A DNA stretch of 64,000 nucleotides from Tribonema minus (lineage: Eukaryota; Sar; Xanthophyceae; Tribonematales; Tribonemataceae), in the NCBI GenBank assembly GCA_017506865.1, contig JAFCMP010000334.1:62001-126000 (forward strand), given 5' to 3'. The notes beneath the pieces are model-generated. The model was not told where the DNA came from and made no database searches. It saw only the letters and a list, made by a program, of their open reading frames with translations. Both the position numbers and the translations under genes were made by a program. Shown in pieces: positions 10,801 through 23,200 of this stretch. Position 1 is the first letter of the stretch; every line of letters starts with the position of its first letter.

Positions 10801-13800
10801 ACTCCATGAACGCGTACGACGGCCGCTCGCAGCGCAGTCGCCAGCGTGCCAAATGCGCGCCAAACGCGCGACGCCGCCAAGCTATGCAGCAACGCGCGGT
10901 GCGCCTGGCAGTGTCACATTTGAGCGACTCAAGCGGGCTTTTAGGGAGATGTGTATATATATATGTGCAATAAATGCATATATGCCCCGACCGCCCAGCG
11001 GCGTACACGGCGCGCCTAACCCTAACCCTCACCCTAATCCAGGCAAGCCCTGGTGCACTCTTGAAGTACACCCTCTGTCCTCTCTGCGGCGCTATTGAAG
11101 TCAGCCGCAGCATTGACGGTGAGGGTGCAGGCGCAGACAGCACTCGAACGCAGGCCGTCCAGGACTTCTTTCTTTCAGGGACCAACAAGTACCCCCACAG
11201 TGGCCGCTACCATAGTCGCCACTCTGCGCCTGTCAAAGATGTTACGTCAACGCCGGTGCAGTATCTCAAACTGTTGTGCATACGCAAGAGCACCACATCA
11301 CAGGTGAACTGTGCTATCCCAGTGAGTCCACTGCCGACACCTCTGCTTTCAGCGACGAAATACACAGGGCTCGCTGCCCACCCTCAAGCAGAACTCTTGG
11401 TATGGAGGGGCGCTAAGCGGCAGCGCTGGTTTGCAGAGCGGCCGCAGCCGTGATGTTGATATGAATGAGATCGAAGAAGCGCCGCGCTGTCTTAGCATCA
11501 TTTCATGTCAGCAGGCAAGCCAGCTAAGACTGTCCTCCGTACGCAGGGTGGCGCTCCCCGCAAAGAGGCCTGTGACAAGGCGACCGAGCCCAAAAGCGTT
11601 TGCTCGAACCGCAGAGAAGCTGAGCACAATAGGGGCATGTGCCCTGAACCGTACAAAGTCACAAACCACCGGCGCGCAAAGGAGAACAGCACGCCCTCAT
11701 ACGCAACATCCCTCGACCACTTCACTGACCTTCAGAAGTATATTCAGGGACATGCTCAGGGTTTGGGTTAGGGGTAGGGTTAGGGTTAGGGTTAGGGCTA
11801 ACGTGGATCGTCAAGCGGGCTGCTGCCAAGGCAGCAGCCGGCGGTCACACCAGGGGTGCAACCCTGGGGGTAGGCCTACCCCAGCGAGAGCACGAAATGA
11901 AAGCTTGCCTCGTCTGCCGCGGCTGTTGCGTTACTCGGCTCACCCTCAATAAACTGCTGCAGGTCAGTGAAGTGGCAAGGGATGTTGAGTACAAGGGCGA
12001 GTTGTATTCCTGAGCGCACCGGTGGCTTTCAGCATTGCATGGTTCAGGGCACATGCCCCAGTTGTGTTCTGCCATGTTGCAGCTTGAGCATATACTTTGG
12101 GGCTGGGCTGCTTTGTCTTAGACCTCTTTGCGGGGGGCGTCACCCGCCTTACGGAGAGCAGACTTAGCTGGCTTTGCTTGCTGGCCAGAGATATTTGTTG
12201 AGAGAGAGCGGAGCTTCTTCAATTACATTCATGTCAACATCACGGCAGCGGCCGCTGCGGTCCAGGCGCAGCCGTCGAGCCCCCCTACCAACAGTCCTGC
12301 TTAGACGTGAGCGATGAGCCCTGTCCACTTCGTCGCCAAAAGCAGATGTGTCGGCAATAGAGTCGTTAGGGTAACGCAGTTCAACTTCTATTGTGGCGCT
12401 CGTACGTGTGCATGGTTCACAGCGAGAGATTCGCACCAACGTTGAAGTGGCATCTTTGTTAGGCGCGAAGTGGCGACTGACGGTAGTGGCCATTGTGGGG
12501 GTATTGGTCCCTGCAAATGTCCTTTGCTGGCATGCTTTCGAGTGCTGTCTGCGCCTGCATCCTTACTTTAGCGCAGTTCACCTGCCATGTGACGTGGCCA
12601 CTTGATTAGCCAACCACATGCTCGCCAAAACTCGATCATGGTGTTTGGGCGTCGCACTTCCTGCCTTGTTTCATCTGCAGCAGCCGTTGCGCCGTTGCGC
12701 CGGAGCCCGCTGCCGCCGCAACCCACGTGTGCCTGAGCTGCGTATGTGTGTGTGCGTGTGTGTGTTTGTGTGTATATGAATATACAGTACCCGCACATAC
12801 ATGCACTGCAAGTGAAAAAAAAAGTTGAATATTTAGACGTATATTGCATGGCATGGCGTGCGTGTCTCTTGCAAGACACTTGGTAACATTTTGCAGCGCC
12901 CTGCTGAGCATGCCAATTGTGTCATTGCTCATCCGCAGCTGCGGCGGCGCCAGAAGCCGCCGTCGCGGCGTCTGCTGCTGCGAGAACATACATGCTGCAA
13001 TAATATACATGCATACCCCACTAAGCGTGCCATGTGTCATTGCTCATCCGCAGCTGCGACGGTGCCAAACGCCGACGGCGCGTCTGCTGCTGCGAGAACA
13101 TACATGCTGCAACAGCATACATGCATACTCCGCTAAGCGTCCATTGTGTCATTGCTCATCCGCAGCTGCAGCGGCGGTGCCGGCCGCCGCCGCGACGTCT
13201 GCTGCTGATATGCACCCCGACGTTGCGGAGGACAAGACGGGGGTGTTTGCGGGGGGCGATGCGGACCTCGCCGCAGGTGGCAGCGAGCAGAAGAGGTATG
13301 TATGTATGCTTGGGGAAAAACAACCCAAAAGCTCTGCTACTTGAGTAGCAGCAAGTGGGGTGTTCAAACGCTACACATACTTGGTCAAGATGGGGTGTTT
13401 GCAGAAGCGGTATGCATGTATTAACGCTCAAAGGAATTTTTCATGCAAAAACAACTGCATAGACGTACTTCAATGGCAGCAAGCAAAATACGCAAAGAAC
13501 CCCTGCATAGGTGGAATAGCAGCAAGCAGCAAGCGGGGCGTTTTCACGATATAAGCTGAATTGAAAAAAACAAAAAACAAAGATGCACTCTGCATACTTG
13601 AACAGCAGCAAGTGGGGTGTTTCATGGTACATACGCTAAATTGAAAAGGACAGCTTTCAGTCGATCACTTGGCTTACCTGAACAGCAGCAAGCAGGGTGA
13701 AGAAACACTACGCATGCGCCTGATTTCAACATCAAGTCTGTGAGCGCATTCCGGACGGGGAAATGATAGTCATGGAGCGCAGCAGGCAGGGAGGTATACA

Positions 13801-16800
13801 TACCTTCAAATGACGGCGGTGTCTGGTCAGGTTGAGGGTGGCAGTTGCCGAGTCAGGACGTGTAAGCGTCTCAAGTCAAAGTCATGTGGCCCGCGCTGAT
13901 CAGATCCGGTGTGGTGCGCAGGGTTTGGGTTAGGGTTCGTGAGCCTCCGCTACACTGCAACAACCACAGCCAGATCACGATATTGGTGGGATAGTGAGCT
14001 GGAGTGTGCAAAAGTGCTGCTGTGTACTTTGCCAACAGCCAGCTCAGAAGTTTGTGGGATTGTGAGCTGAAAGCTGCAAAAGCACTGCTAAGTGATTGTT
14101 GCATCATGGCGCATGTTTAGTAGATTGCACCTCGACCTGGTGTTCACATACTTCTACATACATACAGGCCTTTGTGTGTGGACATTCCCAGCGTCAATAC
14201 ATATTTCTCTGGTCCTGCAACTCATGGAGAAAAAGATTGAGTGTGTTTCATCACAAAGCATCACTGTGACAACTCAACTTGATGATGTCGCAAATCATTT
14301 GTTTGGATTTTTATTCAGTGTTTTGGAGTGCCTTTTGTCACGGAATGCATACACCAATGCCTTAACTTCAACATGTTGATGTTGCAGATCTATGCGGCCA
14401 AGGACGGCGGGGCGGCGGCCTCCGCCTGTCAAGGACAACACCAAGGAGCCAGAGGCAGGGGCAGCAGGCGTGACAGGTACTTGTGGACTTCAACCGTAAA
14501 AATCAACTCTGAGGTATCCATGTTTACTTGACGGTAATGTTCAAGGGGGGCAGGTGCTCACAAAACTTCAATCATCAGCTTCAACCATTGAAGTCACTTC
14601 AAAGTGTTTTAAAGGGAGTTTACACGGTGGCGGAGGCAATGATGACCGCTTGCTGTCGGCCCTACCTGGCATCCGGTGTAAAGGCTTTCTGCTCCTGGCC
14701 TGAACCACAGACGCTGGCCACGCCCTTTTTTTTTTCAAGGGCAGCTCTCAAGCACGCCCCTTCTGTGTCAGGGGCGTCTACTGCAGCATGTTTGAAGTGG
14801 GCAACGAGGAATGATGGCGGCGCAGAGACGCCGATGCCAATGCAGAGCACTGCTGCGCATGGGACGAGTAGCGAGGGGGGGGGGGGGGGGACAGCAATTA
14901 CCCCTCCATGCAGCAGTTGAACCCGGGTTTCACCTTGAACTTCAACCATGGTCACTGCTCACGTCCTGGCCACAAACCATTGCCTGCTTGGCAGCTGATG
15001 CCAAGGCGGCATCGAGTGGCCTTAGGGTTAGGGTTGCGTTAGGGCTAGGGTCAGGGTTAGGCGGCACTGTCTCTTCAAGTGACCATGGACCCCTCGCGCT
15101 AGCCCTAACCCTAACCCTGACTCTAACCCCTAACCCTGACAGCAAACTTCTTGCCAGCCTGCATGGAACGGAACGCAGCGCTCCTGCTCTGGTTCATGCT
15201 CATGTCTTCTTCACTTGTGTATTCTTTTACTGCTTGCAGCTGATCCAAAGGCGGCACCCAAGCGCGTCAACATCATGCTGGAAGGCGGAGACAAGGACAA
15301 CGACAGCGATGACGAAGCGGTTACGCCAGCGCTGAGCGCTGCTGTGGGGGGCCCCGCAGGGGGTCCCTCGGGGGCGACCGGGGGACATACGTCCATTGTT
15401 CGGGATATCATGGAGGAACAGGCAGCGGAGGCGAAGAAGGCCGACGCTAAGGTATGTGATGTATGTAGTTGCAAAGGTAGAGGTTGATGTTTTAAACCCA
15501 GTTCTGCCCTTGATCATGGTGTGAGGCATTATGGGGGAGCAGGCTGCGGAGGCGAAGAGAGCCGATGCTAAGGTGCATTTGTGGTTGCAAAGGTAGAAAT
15601 TATGCCCGTAATTATGGGTTAGGGTTAGGTTTAGGGTTTGGGGTAGGGTGCGTATGCAGTTGCAAAGGTAGAGATTGATGTTTGAAACCCAGTTCTGCCC
15701 TTGATCATGATTTGAGGCATTGTGGAGCAGGCGATGGAGGTGAAGAAGGCCGATGCTATGGTGCGTATGCAGTTGCAAAGGTAGAGATTGATCGTGATGC
15801 AGTTTTGCCCTGAATGGGTCAAGGCTTGCGTTTACGGTTTGGGTTTGGGGCAGTATGCAGTTGCAGAGGTAGATATTAATGTCAAAACTGTTCTGCGCTT
15901 GACTTTGGTTCAGGATGTTGTGGAGGAGTAGGGTTCGGGTAAGGGTTGGAGTTAGGGTTAGGGTAAGTTGAGGCAAATAAGGCGGATGCTAATGGTACTG
16001 AAAGGATTACTTCTGTGTGTGAAGGGTGCAGTCCTAGGCCTTTTGGTTTTGCCGTTGTTTGCAGATTTGATGTCACCGTGGCAGGTGCGGTCTTGCACTT
16101 CATGCCGCACTTCAAGTAGCCAAAGCCTCTCCTACCTCTTGATAACAATACACTGTACTTTTGCGGCATATTTACTTCAGGATGTCATTTGTGTACGCAC
16201 ATGTGACAGACTGTTGCTGATGCAGCCCTAACCCTACGCAAAGGCCAGAGCATGCGGCGTGCATACCAGACGCGCGGTCCATGTGAAGACAAGAACTTCA
16301 AGTAAACGGTTATATGCATTTACACCTTGGTATACACACATGTTCTTTAAAGTGAAGTACAATCTCATACAATATACAAGAGTACCTATATAGTTCTACG
16401 CATGTATACTTGGTTTAGGTACACACCTTTAAAATATGTACCTTGAAGTGGAGTGCAATCTCATGCAATTCCCCTTCTGTTCATGCCTGCAAGGCTGAGG
16501 ACCCAAGCGCCGCTGGCGCAAAGGATGGTGGCGGCATCAGACTGGGCAGGGTCAAGAGGGCAGGCGGTGCCGGCGCACCCGCTCCAACGGCCAAAACTGC
16601 AACTTCAGGTACAACACCGTATGTAGCGGCTGACATCGCCTTACACAGTCTGTGATGTCACTTTCCTGTTGAAACTGCAACTGTCTGATTGTCCCGCGCC
16701 AATGACCAGAACTGCGACTTCAGGTACAACGCGACTGAAGCGGCTGGCATCGCCTCACACAGTCTGTGACCTCACTTTACGACCAAATTACAATTGCTGG

Positions 16801-19673
16801 TACAAAAAAGGCTTGTGCTTCAACGTAACAATTGTAGCCGGTGTTGCCTTTAACGGTTTGTGATGTCGCTGTACAACTGGATGGTAGCTACAGTGTGTGA
16901 TGCCACTGTTCCATGCGCGTACGCAGGACCGCGCTTGACGTTCAGGCCAGGTGGGGCACTAGCCGTGTTGACTGAATCTGAGACCGTGCTGAAGTCTCCC
17001 ACCGCCATGAGTCGATTCATGCGTCCATTCATCCATCCATCCATGCATGCAGAAGTACACCCATGCATACCACTAAATTATGCTTGTGGAAACGCCGGCG
17101 CCGCTGTGCACGCATGCATGCCGCTGCAGGTGCCGCATGCAACGATATGGATGTTGATACTTCAGAAGTATATATAAGATACGGACATCGAGAAGCTGCG
17201 TGGCGCGGTGCTCTACACACGTACGCGCATGTACACACTGCTACCATGTGTTTTGAAGGCGACGCTGAGAGCCCCGAACCAGAAGTACATACATACGTAC
17301 CGCTGGGTGCTTTGCTAATCACGCGCCGCTTTTGGTGGTGTTGCCACAGGCGCCGCCTACAGCGACACGGACGTTGAGAAGCTGCGTGGTGCCATCCAGG
17401 GGCTGTGCCAGAGCACCAACCCCCTGGGCCGCTGCATGGACCTCGTGCATGAGGACCTATCTCTGATGAACGCCGAGATGGACAAGTGGCAGGTACGCGC
17501 GTAGCAGCAGCGCTCAGTCGCTGCGTGCAGCAGTGCTCAAATGGCATGGATTTTGTGCATGAGGACCTGTCTCCATGTACTAGCCGCTACCTACGTGTTG
17601 TCATGTTAATCGTCTCCAGTAAATGGCGTTACGCCGCAGCGCTCCCGTTCGGGTGATGACTCTTCTTGTATACAAACGAGCCTTGCACTCGCGCCCTTTC
17701 ATGATTGTCGTTCTCAACGTTCTGTGAAAGCGTGCTGTCCTCTTCAGTTGCGTTTGTGCGTATGGGTCTAACCCTAACCCTAAGCCCGCGAACCGGTTGC
17801 TTGTGGACGTCGAAAAGGACAAGTGGCGTATACGCGCCGGGAGCGCGCGTATCGTGCAGCAGTGCTCAGGCATTGACCCAGCCCTGAGTTGTTGCGCCGG
17901 CGCTCAATGCACGCCTGGCGCACGCGAGGATCTGTCGATGAGAATTGCCGACAAGGACACAATTGCAGCTACGTGCGGGGAGCGTGCAGACACAGCAGTG
18001 CTCAGCGTTGCAAGACCTAAGCTTTCTTGCACGCAACGTGTGTGGTGAAGGCCGATCACTTGGGGCCTGCAGGATGTGAAGGATGCACCGCACTCTATGC
18101 TGTGCAAATTCAGGCCGCGGCAACATTGGCGCACCTGACCTGACGAGCACCAGGGACTGCATACCCTGCATATTATTATATACCCATGCTTCATCGCGGA
18201 CAGGTGTCAACTCTACTGGTACGGTAGGTTGAAAACCATGTTTTATATCTCATTCCTGTGTATTATGGCGCGTTCAAGCCCTCAGCTTCTAGATGGAATC
18301 CAACTCCTGTCCTTCCTGTCTTTGCCGTGTATGGTGGCCCTGCTAGGCTGATTACCGCCTCAAGGCTGCTCAACTGGACGAACACAAGAAGAAGACGGAG
18401 GTCGAGTTGCAGCCGCTGCGAGACCAGCTGCTCGAGTTGGACGAGCAGGCAAGTACTCTTTATCGATTCTTTCGTGGGGCGCGAAAAAGCCCAGATGTTG
18501 GATGTCCAGCTTGCAAACTAGAGTTTTGTGTGTCTCTGAGAATGCCTTGAAAATGTCTCAACGCGCATTGCTGATCGCTTCTGAACGACGTTGCCGTATG
18601 GAAGCTCCCCCGCCCTCGAAATCCTCGTTCATCTGCCACCCCTTACGCTACGCCATGTGCGTCACAACAGGCATGAACCGCTGACACAAGTCACCACTAT
18701 ACCACACCATGCTACAGGTTAAGCAGCACTGGAAGGAATTCAAAAGACCAACACTACGTAGAACGCTTGATTTCATCTAGCGCATCCAAGAAGCAGAAAC
18801 AGGCTTGGAGGTCTGTTGCCCTCTGTCTCACTCTTCCTTCACACACAACCGCGCGCTAGGCAGTGATGCACAGCAGTGCTCAGCAATGTTACACAGCAGC
18901 GCTCAGCAATGTTGCACAGCAGCGTTCAGCAGCAACGCACAGCAGTGCTCAGCAATGTTGCATGGTGCCGCCGACATCAATACACCCGCATGGCAATGCG
19001 CAGCAATGCTGCATGGCAGCGCTGCACCAGTGCCCGGCTGAAAGCCCCCAGGCTGCAGTTGTTGCGGATTACAACCATGTACTGAAATCTGCGGAGTACA
19101 TGAAGGGTGGTTGGAGCCTCTGCAGTGATATTCATGCGCAAGGCGCTTTCCGCGCACAAGTTGAGGTTGCAAGGAATCCAGCGTTCACTGCTCGCCTTTG
19201 CATTTTCCAATGCACGTCGCATGGACAACCACAGCAGCTGAAAGTCAGAAATTGCAGGCGGTGGCGGTTCATCGTGGTAGTGGTAGAGGTATCAGTGAAA
19301 GCAGCTCTTTCCCCCAGCTGAATCATGAGAGGTCTGTAGAAAACTGCTTGGGAGTAAGCCAGATATAGACTTATTTAGCCCCTGTGCAGTGCGGTCTTCA
19401 CAGAACGGAACGGCACCAAACACAGCGATGAGTCCGCTGCATGCGTCCAACTGTGCAATGCAGCATACCGCACACCTTTGCAGGCAGGTCTACGCATCAA
19501 GATGGCCGTCGCATTCGTCTCAATTGCTCATTTATGTCCTCGTCTTGCTTGTCAAACGCGAAAACGGTGCGCAGGCGAAGGAGCAGGAGCTGCGCATCGG
19601 CGGAGTGAAGGCGTCCATTGCGCGCAACGAAGAGCGGATACAGCAGCTGCTCAAAATGGTCGTCAAGTCGTAA
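4873..19673 (+). CDS. IFT54: Intraflagellar transport protein IFT54 (TRAF3IP1/MIP-T3 family)
   Basis: Coding exons: 4867-4984 (ATG at 4873 or further upstream), 5840-5907, 7511-7603, 8417-8539, 9781-9907, 13166-13295, 14388-14476, 15240-15451, 16494-16608, 17350-17492, 18347-18448, 19575-19673 (TAA). Joined they give 470 codons in one frame. The N-terminal CH-like domain is clear: [19 protein letters not shown], then [10 protein letters not shown], then KIVAGLEPENTN across a splice. A low-complexity middle follows (residues about 130-260), then the family's VNIMLEGGD and acidic DSDDE stretch, GIRLGRVKR, and the C-terminal coiled coil with [14 protein letters not shown] and [18 protein letters not shown]54 is an IFT-B subunit that binds tubulin/microtubules and IFT20, so the organism almost certainly builds cilia. 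The last intron has a GC donor (18449). The acceptor at 16493 is AAG, so that border could be off by some codons. Coding is about 1.4 kb of 14.8 kb. Confidence 0.93.
5840..6170 (+). repeat. Exon-edge echo array (donor side) after exon 5840-5907
   Basis: The exon end GTCAAGGACAAGACTGCCAA and the following AAGTACTTCAAG-rich intron start recur at about 5969, 6059 and 6150. The copies lose the GT donor. The whole block is full of the near-palindromic motif ACTTCAAGT. Confidence 0.8.
6890..8010 (+). repeat. Exon-edge echoes on both sides of IFT54 exon 7511-7603
   Basis: Acceptor-side copies: CGCAGATGCTGTACCTGGAG recurs at 7343 (well kept) and at 6898 (degraded). Donor-side copies: the segment encoding PGKIVAGLE with its donor recurs at about 7710-7745, 7825-7865 and 7962-8000; the last two share a GAGGTACCGACTT border with the donor GT intact. 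This exon is therefore flanked by echoes of each of its own ends. Confidence 0.83.
7127..7300 (+). repeat. Dispersed repeat family B (about 170 bp, three copies)
   Basis: Copies at 7127-7300, 24262-24395 and 55296-55465, all plus strand, in introns of IFT54, PPR and KCS. Shared text: TACTGTGG-TATGGTGGCA, CGTGGCCAAT, GCGGCGACCACGGTTATTGG, TTGTCACCTAGAGCTCTACG. Similarity about 85-90% between the last two by eye. Non-coding; size suits a SINE-like element, but no Pol III boxes were confirmed. Confidence 0.85.
8556..8584. repeat. Perfect palindrome, 14-bp arms, 1-base spacer
   Basis: Arms 8556-8569 and 8571-8584 are exact reverse complements (TACATATCGTATAG). It sits 17 bases after the donor of IFT54 exon 8417-8539, in a longer TATAC/GTATA-rich stretch to 8735 with further partial copies. 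It could form a hairpin right at the 5' splice site. Confidence 0.9.
9781..10610 (+). repeat. Exon-edge echo array (donor side), six units, after IFT54 exon 9781-9907
   Basis: The last 60-70 bases of the exon plus donor and 30-40 bases of intron recur with donor positions near 10109, 10230, 10339, about 10470 and 10588 (true donor 9907), a period of about 110-200 bp. Units end in TTAGGG-like tracts, so the telomere-like sequence forms part of the repeat unit. The GT is kept in three copies; the last has GC and one has lost the site. Confidence 0.93.
11160..12524. repeat. Large inverted repeat (about 0.59-kb arms) inside an IFT54 intron
   Basis: Left arm about 11160-11751 (+) matches right arm about 11945-12524 in reverse complement, with roughly 75-80% identity by eye. 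Marker pairs: GGGACCAACAAGTACCCCCA versus GGGACCAATACCCCCACAAT, GTGATGTTGATATGAATGAG versus GTGATGTTGACATGAATGTA, and GGCATGTGCCCTGAACC in both. The spacer (about 190 bp) holds TTAGGG tracts. The right arm is open for 109 codons on the minus strand (12164-12493); no protein family is recognised. Could be a fold-back element or two head-to-head copies of one mobile sequence. Confidence 0.85.
12685..13170 (+). repeat. Exon-edge echo array (acceptor side) before IFT54 exon 13166-13295
   Basis: The border TTGCTCATCCGCAGCTGC with 40-60 bases of following exon-like sequence recurs at about 12925 and 13035, with a weaker copy near 12676. Intron sequence with CATACATGCTGCAA and TGTGTCATTGC is repeated as well. 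Period about 110 bp. Confidence 0.85.
15420..15985 (+). repeat. Exon-edge echo array (donor side) after IFT54 exon 15240-15451
   Basis: The exon end encoding [13 protein letters not shown], its donor, and about 50 bases of intron (GTTGCAAAGGTAGAG and TTGATCATG) recur at 15530-15600, 15715-15790 and about 15905-15990. Copies alternate with TTAGGG tracts at 15617-15640 and 15925-15966. The first copy would still read [10 protein letters not shown] followed by GTGCAT. Confidence 0.92.
17120..18000 (+). repeat. Exon-edge echoes around IFT54 exon 17350-17492
   Basis: Acceptor-side copies near 17127-17165 and 17190-17225 repeat the start of the exon (GATACGGACATCGAGAAGCT in the nearer one). Donor-side copies at 17545-17580, 17800-17850 and 17920-17970 repeat parts of the exon end (GTGCATGAGGACCTGTCTCC, GACAAGTGGCGTATACGCG). 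All are degraded compared with the true exon. Confidence 0.82.
18863..18975 (+). repeat. Minisatellite, about 20-27-bp unit
   Basis: The words CACAGCAGTGCTCAGCAATG and CACAGCAGCGTTCAGCAGCA repeat about four to five times in tandem within an IFT54 intron. GCAGTGCTCAGC also occurs singly in many other introns here (for example 9920, 10250, 10490, 17997). Confidence 0.8.
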
Positions 19674-20201
19674 CAGGGCCACCAGTGCCCCCGACTATTT
19701 TCTGTACATTTCGCCTTGCCCAGCACCGTTTTTGCTTTCTCCTGGCTGCTTGCTGATGTCACGCGTGAGTCATACATACAAAAATGCTGCTGCCTGCTGG
19801 TGCTTTTCATGCAGGGTTAGTTGGCGTTACCCGCACTCAGTACGATGTTCCCCTCTGGGCGCATGATCAGTAGTAAAGACTAAATCGAGAGTATTCACGG
19901 TGATGCTACTTTGTAAGGCTGCGACTGCATGATTGTTTGTTGCGATTGGATCTACCATACTCTTTACGTCCAGATTGTGCTCTCGTTGCGGTCTGGTCAT
20001 TAGCAGTGGTGATTGTGCTCGTCTTTGCCTCGCCACGGAAACAAAAACCAAGAGCACAACATCCACAGGCACACAAATGACTCCCTGACATAACGCAACT
20101 CACTATTTACAGTAGTAGCACACCATCACAAGACAAAATTCGCCCTCGGAGCAAGTCACACGGGCAGCCGATTCAAGCACGTGCTGCAGCAACATGCCGG
20201 C
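19674..20201. other. Intergenic, between the convergent IFT54 and PPR stops
   Basis: Contains both 3' untranslated regions. A TGTAA, the polyadenylation signal used by many green algae, is at 19911-19915, about 240 bases after the IFT54 stop; assignment is tentative. No gene or RNA recognised. Confidence 0.5.
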
Positions 20202-23200
20202 TCATTCATCCGACAGGCTGTCTTCATCATCATCGCTTGAACGCGAATCCCGCCGCCGCCGCCGCCGCGCGCGCTCCTCCCCCCGCGCCCCCCCTCTCGG
20301 GCCCAGAACTCTGTACTCTTGCCGGCTCTGCGAATCACCGCGCTGCTGCTCGGATGACGCTGCCTGAGCATCATCGTCATCGTCGCGATGCGGCGCGCCG
20401 CGCACTGCTGCTACCCACGCTTGCCGCCGCTCGTAGGCGAGCTCTCGCGAGCACAGCACGTGCTCTGCAACGACGTCCTCCAGGTCGGCCGGGAGGCGCC
20501 GCGTGCGGTCCTGCGGAGGGGTAGGTAGGTATTGAGCGAATTGCAGACTTCAACAAGCGAAGGTCGGGGCAGAAATTTGAGGTTTGAAGTTCGATTGAGG
20601 TTGGGGCGCCAGGTGCGGTCCTGCACATGGGCAGGTACTGAGCAAAGTACCATCACCGTGATCATCGTGTGTAGTTTTTTTTACTGGCAAAAACTGTCGC
20701 TTGGGACGCAAAAGAGCGGAGATTGTTGATGACAAGCTCGCTACCAGCATGTACGTGCACTTTTCAACAACTTGTAGCATCTCAGTGCGCATCGACAAGG
20801 GTGCGGTCATGCAAAGAGATCAACAGTGAAGCTCCGGGCAGACACTTGAGGGTTGGAGTGGTGGTTGAGGTTGACGTAAAAAGAAAGAAATCAAAAAAGT
20901 GTGTGCACGGCAACCTCAAAAGTAGGGTTGCAATGAGCGGTGGCTGGAGCCTGAGTGTGTGCATGGTGAGCAGTGCGACCTTAAGTAGGGTCAGGGTTAC
21001 AACAAAAGGTGGGTGAGCGTGTGCACGGCAGCTGCAACGTATCGGTGCGGGCGTCTTTCTTCTTTTTTGCGAACAGCGCAGGTCTGCGAGTTTAGACTGC
21101 ATGAACAAACATTGCTGCCGTTGCTATAGAGAACGAGTGCCATGCGCCGTGATACACGATCACGACTTGCCATAGTGCTGCAACAGAGCCACGATGAAGA
21201 GGGGGAGGCCATCCATGATCACAAATATCGGTTGAGACATAGAAGTATGTTGCTACACCGACGATCGGACAACAAGTTGCGCAGTCTCAAGAGCCACGGA
21301 CTTTTATGCAGTGACGCTATGGCCATAATAAACAGGCCCATGCAAAGGGGGCATGCCTGATGCCAGCTGTATACTGCACCTTGCTTCACTGCTGCATGCT
21401 TGTCACCAACATGAGTGGGACACCAACACCTTGATGCACTGGAATTGAGCAAGCACATGCGCCAACATATAGGGTACAACAACACCTCGGCGCACTGGAA
21501 CCGGGCAAGCACGTGCGTCATCAGAAGTGTGGGACATAATTTTGTATACTAAGGGTTAGGGTTAAGCGCCCACCTTGTCGCTGTAGCGCCTGCTCTCGTC
21601 CAATAATGCCTCGCTCTCCTCAAACCTGCAAAAGCAGCGCACCCAAGGCGCGCGGAAGCATTGTCACTAGCAAAATTTCGGTTGAATGCACAAGGCATAC
21701 ACACCACCTAGCAGGTGCCGGCAGGCGATGTGTGGCTGGAACGCTGGCGCTGCGAATTTAGCAGGAAGAAACTAGGTGGCGGTTCTGCCACCACAGAGGG
21801 GCCCTAAGGAGGGCGAAAAGCATCACCCACTGTCATCTCTTCCTATGGAATATCGCAGCCAATAAAACAAGCACGGCGTGTGGCACGCCGCAGCTGCTGC
21901 TCCAGCAGCTCGTACTTCAACGCATGCACACTTGTATGCCTTTCTAGAGCAATTGCACACTTGTATGCCTTTCTAGAGCAATTTCATAGCACATACTTCA
22001 AATAACTTCAAAGGTCCGACCAGTACTTTCGACCACAGTCAATGAGCAGAATGCGCGCCTGCACCGTCCGGCGCGCCGCAGCTGCCAGGCAAACGTCTTG
22101 TACTCCAAAGTACTTGGGAAACGCATCCACTTTCAGTACAAGCAGATCATGTGCAGTACTGCTAAGTACTTTGAAGCCCACGTTTACTACAATACAAAAC
22201 TCTGCAGTCAACGAACGCGTGCACGCACAGGCCGGCCGGCGCGCCGCAGCTGCCACGCCAGCACATCATACACCCAAGCATGTATACTCGCCTTCTTCTC
22301 AGAACAATTTCATTCCTACTTCAACGTACAACCAAGAATCACAACAAATACACGCATGGAACTGACAGACCCACGCGACGTCCGGCGCGCCGCAGCTGCC
22401 ACGCGAGACCCTCGTGCTTCCAGGCATGCATACTTGCACACTTTTCTAGAGTAATTTCAGAGCATACGCGTCAGAGTTACGCCAGCATTCCAATCCACAG
22501 TCAACGAGCGGAACGCGTGCACGCACCGTCCGGCGCGCCGTAGCTCCATGCGAGCACCTCATGCACCATATATACTTGCATTCTCTTTTCAAGATGATTT
22601 CACATACCGCGAAATATACTTCGAAGTACCTCGCGAACCACAAGAAGTACTTATAAAGTCGGCGGCGGCGGCGTTTGAGTGGTTGTCGTCGATACACTTT
22701 CAGAAGTCACACGACATGCAGATTCCGTACAGCAGCATCAAGTTAGACCATCATCTGGGCTTTTTCGCGCCCTGAGCAAGAATTAATAAGCAGTACTTAT
22801 AAAGAAGTAGAGTGAAGTCAATCAACGCATGCACGCACCGTCCGGCGCGCCGCAGCTGCCACGCGAGGCTTTCGTACGCGCTGACCGTGGGCGCGAGGCC
22901 GCGCGCGCGGCACCCACGCAGCAGCGCTTGGGCCTCATCCAGTGCGCCGTACGACGCGGCGACGCGAATGACGCGCTCGTACATGTGCGCGCTGGGGGCG
23001 ACGCCGGCGGCGGCGGCGCTGCGCATGACGGCGAGGAGCTCCGCGTGGCGCGCGCCGGCGGTGGCGATCGCGTCTAGCGTCTGCACAATATGGTTGGCGT
23101 CCAGCTGCGGTGGCGTGTATGGGTGTGTGGGGGAAAGGGGGGGGGGGGGGGGTTGAGACATGTGTTGCGATGGGGAGGTTGAAGTTCGGGGGTGTGACGT

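Noticed and set aside
11160-12524. Protein-coding transposon
   Set aside because: The arms have only short frames with no transposase or reverse-transcriptase motif; recorded as an inverted repeat only.
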